In this document: positions 5,954 through 6,753 of the stretch, one piece after another | How the letters are laid out: every line of letters starts with the position of its first letter | How positions within the stretch are numbered: the stretch's first letter is position 1 | From: Planctomycetaceae bacterium UBA6894 | GTDB lineage: Bacteria > Planctomycetota > Planctomycetia > Gemmatales > Gemmataceae | Assembly (NCBI GenBank): GCA_002451275.1 | Contig: DKBS01000192.1 | Coordinates: 1 to 6,753 of the forward strand | Direction of reading: 5' to 3' | DNA: 6,753 nucleotides | The notes under the pieces: model-generated | Database searches by the model: none | Seen by the model: the letters and a program-made list of their open reading frames with translations, nothing else | What the model was told of the DNA's origin: nothing | Program-made: the position numbers and the translations under genes

Positions 5954-6753
5954 CTAGGCGAGGGTGAACTTGGGCAGGTGGACGATCTTGCCGCCCTGCT
6001 CGGTGGACTGGTGGGCGCAGATGCCGACGCAGGTCCAGTTGGCGGACTGGACGGCGTTGGGCCACGGGTCGCGGTTGTCCGAGAGGGCGCTGAGAAACTC
6101 GTTCACCAGGTGGGGGTGGGAACCGCCGTGGCCGCCGCCCTGGATGAAGGACAGGTGGTCCGCATCCTGGATGGACTTGGTGAACATGCGGATGGGCTCG
6201 GGCAGAAGGTGGGCGAAATCGGGGACCTCGACCTTGCTGGCGATCTCGTGCTCGGGCTTCTTGGCGGTGTGCATGACATGGGGCTCGCCCTCGACCAGCG
6301 CCCACTCGAAACTCTTCTTGGTGCCATAGACATCGAAGCTTTCGCGGTACTGGCGCGCGGTGTCGAACAGGAAGCGCCAGATATGCGCGCTGATGTCGGA
6401 GTCCTTGATCTTGATGTGGCAAGACTCGACGGCGTGCTTGTTGCCGGACTTTTTGGCCAGATCCTCGCGGATGGTGCCGGAGCCGAAGCAACTGACATAC
6501 TCGGCCACCCCGTTGACCAGACCCAGGACCGGGCTGACGACATGGGTAGCGTAGTGCATGGGGATCATGCGTTCCCAGTACTCGGGCCAGCCGTCCATGT
6601 CCTGCGGGTGGGAGGCGGCCATGTACTGGATCTTGCCCAGTTCGCCCTTGGTGTACATGTCCTTGATGAAGAGGAACTCGCGGCTGTAGACAACGGTCTC
6701 GGCCATCATGTACTTCAGTTTGGTGTCGTGCACCAACTGGCAGATCTTCTCGC
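5954..6753 (-). CDS. Gfo/Idh/MocA-family oxidoreductase (5' end outside window)
   Basis: C-terminal 265 residues of a probable NAD(P)-dependent sugar or polyol oxidoreductase. The frame is open to the right edge and ends with TAG at 5954-5956. The codon at 6734-6736 is TTG inside the gene, not a start. By family length (about 360-400 residues) roughly the first 100-130 residues are missing, including the Rossmann fold and the usual EKP lysine, so cofactor binding cannot be checked. Seen (numbered from the edge): GELGKI at 36-41, typical of the turn after the dinucleotide domain; MHYATHVVSP at 65-74 in the substrate domain; GGGHGGSHPHLVNEF at 205-219; and NRDPWPNA at 226-233. The YxTH and GHGG motifs resemble those I recall in the NAD-dependent glycosidase family GH109 and related planctomycete proteins, so a simple dehydrogenase is not the only option. 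It precedes xylA by 74 bases and is probably in the same transcript. Family sure, substrate unknown. Confidence 0.9.
   Translation of the reverse strand, partial: EKICQLVHDTKLKYMMAETVVYSREFLFIKDMYTKGELGKIQYMAASHPQDMDGWPEYWERMIPMHYATHVVSPVLGLVNGVAEYVSCFGSGTIREDLAKKSGNKHAVESCHIKIKDSDISAHIWRFLFDTARQYRESFDVYGTKKSFEWALVEGEPHVMHTAKKPEHEIASKVEVPDFAHLLPEPIRMFTKSIQDADHLSFIQGGGHGGSHPHLVNEFLSALSDNRDPWPNAVQSANWTCVGICAHQSTEQGGKIVHLPKFTLA

Noticed and set aside
5954..6736. Oxidoreductase starting at 6736 as a complete 260-residue protein
   Set aside because: The codon there is TTG, the frame continues to the window edge without a stop, and the Rossmann domain would be absent. It is a partial gene.
1..6753. 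tRNA, rRNA, CRISPR array, insertion sequence or attachment site
   Set aside because: The gaps are short and accounted for. I saw no regularly spaced repeats, no transposase or inverted-repeat pair, and no tRNA-like cloverleaf.

Overview
The window holds the 3' end of a gene set transcribed from the minus strand. It contains three genes in one orientation and no convincing gene on the plus strand. In transcription order (right to left) they are: the C-terminal two thirds of a Gfo/Idh/MocA-family oxidoreductase that runs off the right edge, a complete class II xylose isomerase (xylA), and a very large exported multidomain protein. That protein joins a ThuA-like domain, a PVC-type 'membrane-bound dehydrogenase' propeller, a HEAT-like helical region, a c-type heme domain and a C-terminal beta-rich domain. 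The set ends in a strong hairpin at the left edge.

The propeller plus PVC-type heme domain architecture (the families I know as TIGR02604 and TIGR02603) is expanded in Planctomycetota and Verrucomicrobiota. Together with high GC and the ThuA and Gfo/Idh/MocA context, it points to a GC-rich member of the PVC superphylum, most likely a planctomycete. This is inferred from family distribution; no marker gene is present. Unusually legible Shine-Dalgarno sequences precede both genes whose starts are visible.

Layout: 5954-6753 is the oxidoreductase (5' end missing). 5880-5953 is a gap with a hairpin and the xylA ribosome binding site. 4569-5879 is xylA. 4423-4568 is a gap with a second hairpin and the ribosome binding site of the big protein. 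91-4422 is the ThuA/dehydrogenase/cytochrome fusion. 1-90 carries the terminal hairpin. No gene-free stretch exceeds 300 bases.

Working together (inference): xylose isomerase is cytoplasmic and converts D-xylose to D-xylulose. The large protein has a signal peptide and a heme c site, so it should act in the periplasm or another extracytoplasmic compartment, passing electrons from a sugar or similar polyol oxidation. The oxidoreductase would add an NAD(P)-dependent step on a sugar. The set looks like a carbohydrate utilisation module, with pentose use as the best-supported part. The substrates of the two outer genes cannot be read from the sequence. The most unusual points are the size and order of the fusion protein, cysteines at the ThuA turn, a hairpin shortly after every stop codon, and a shared CCAGGTTC element before both complete genes.
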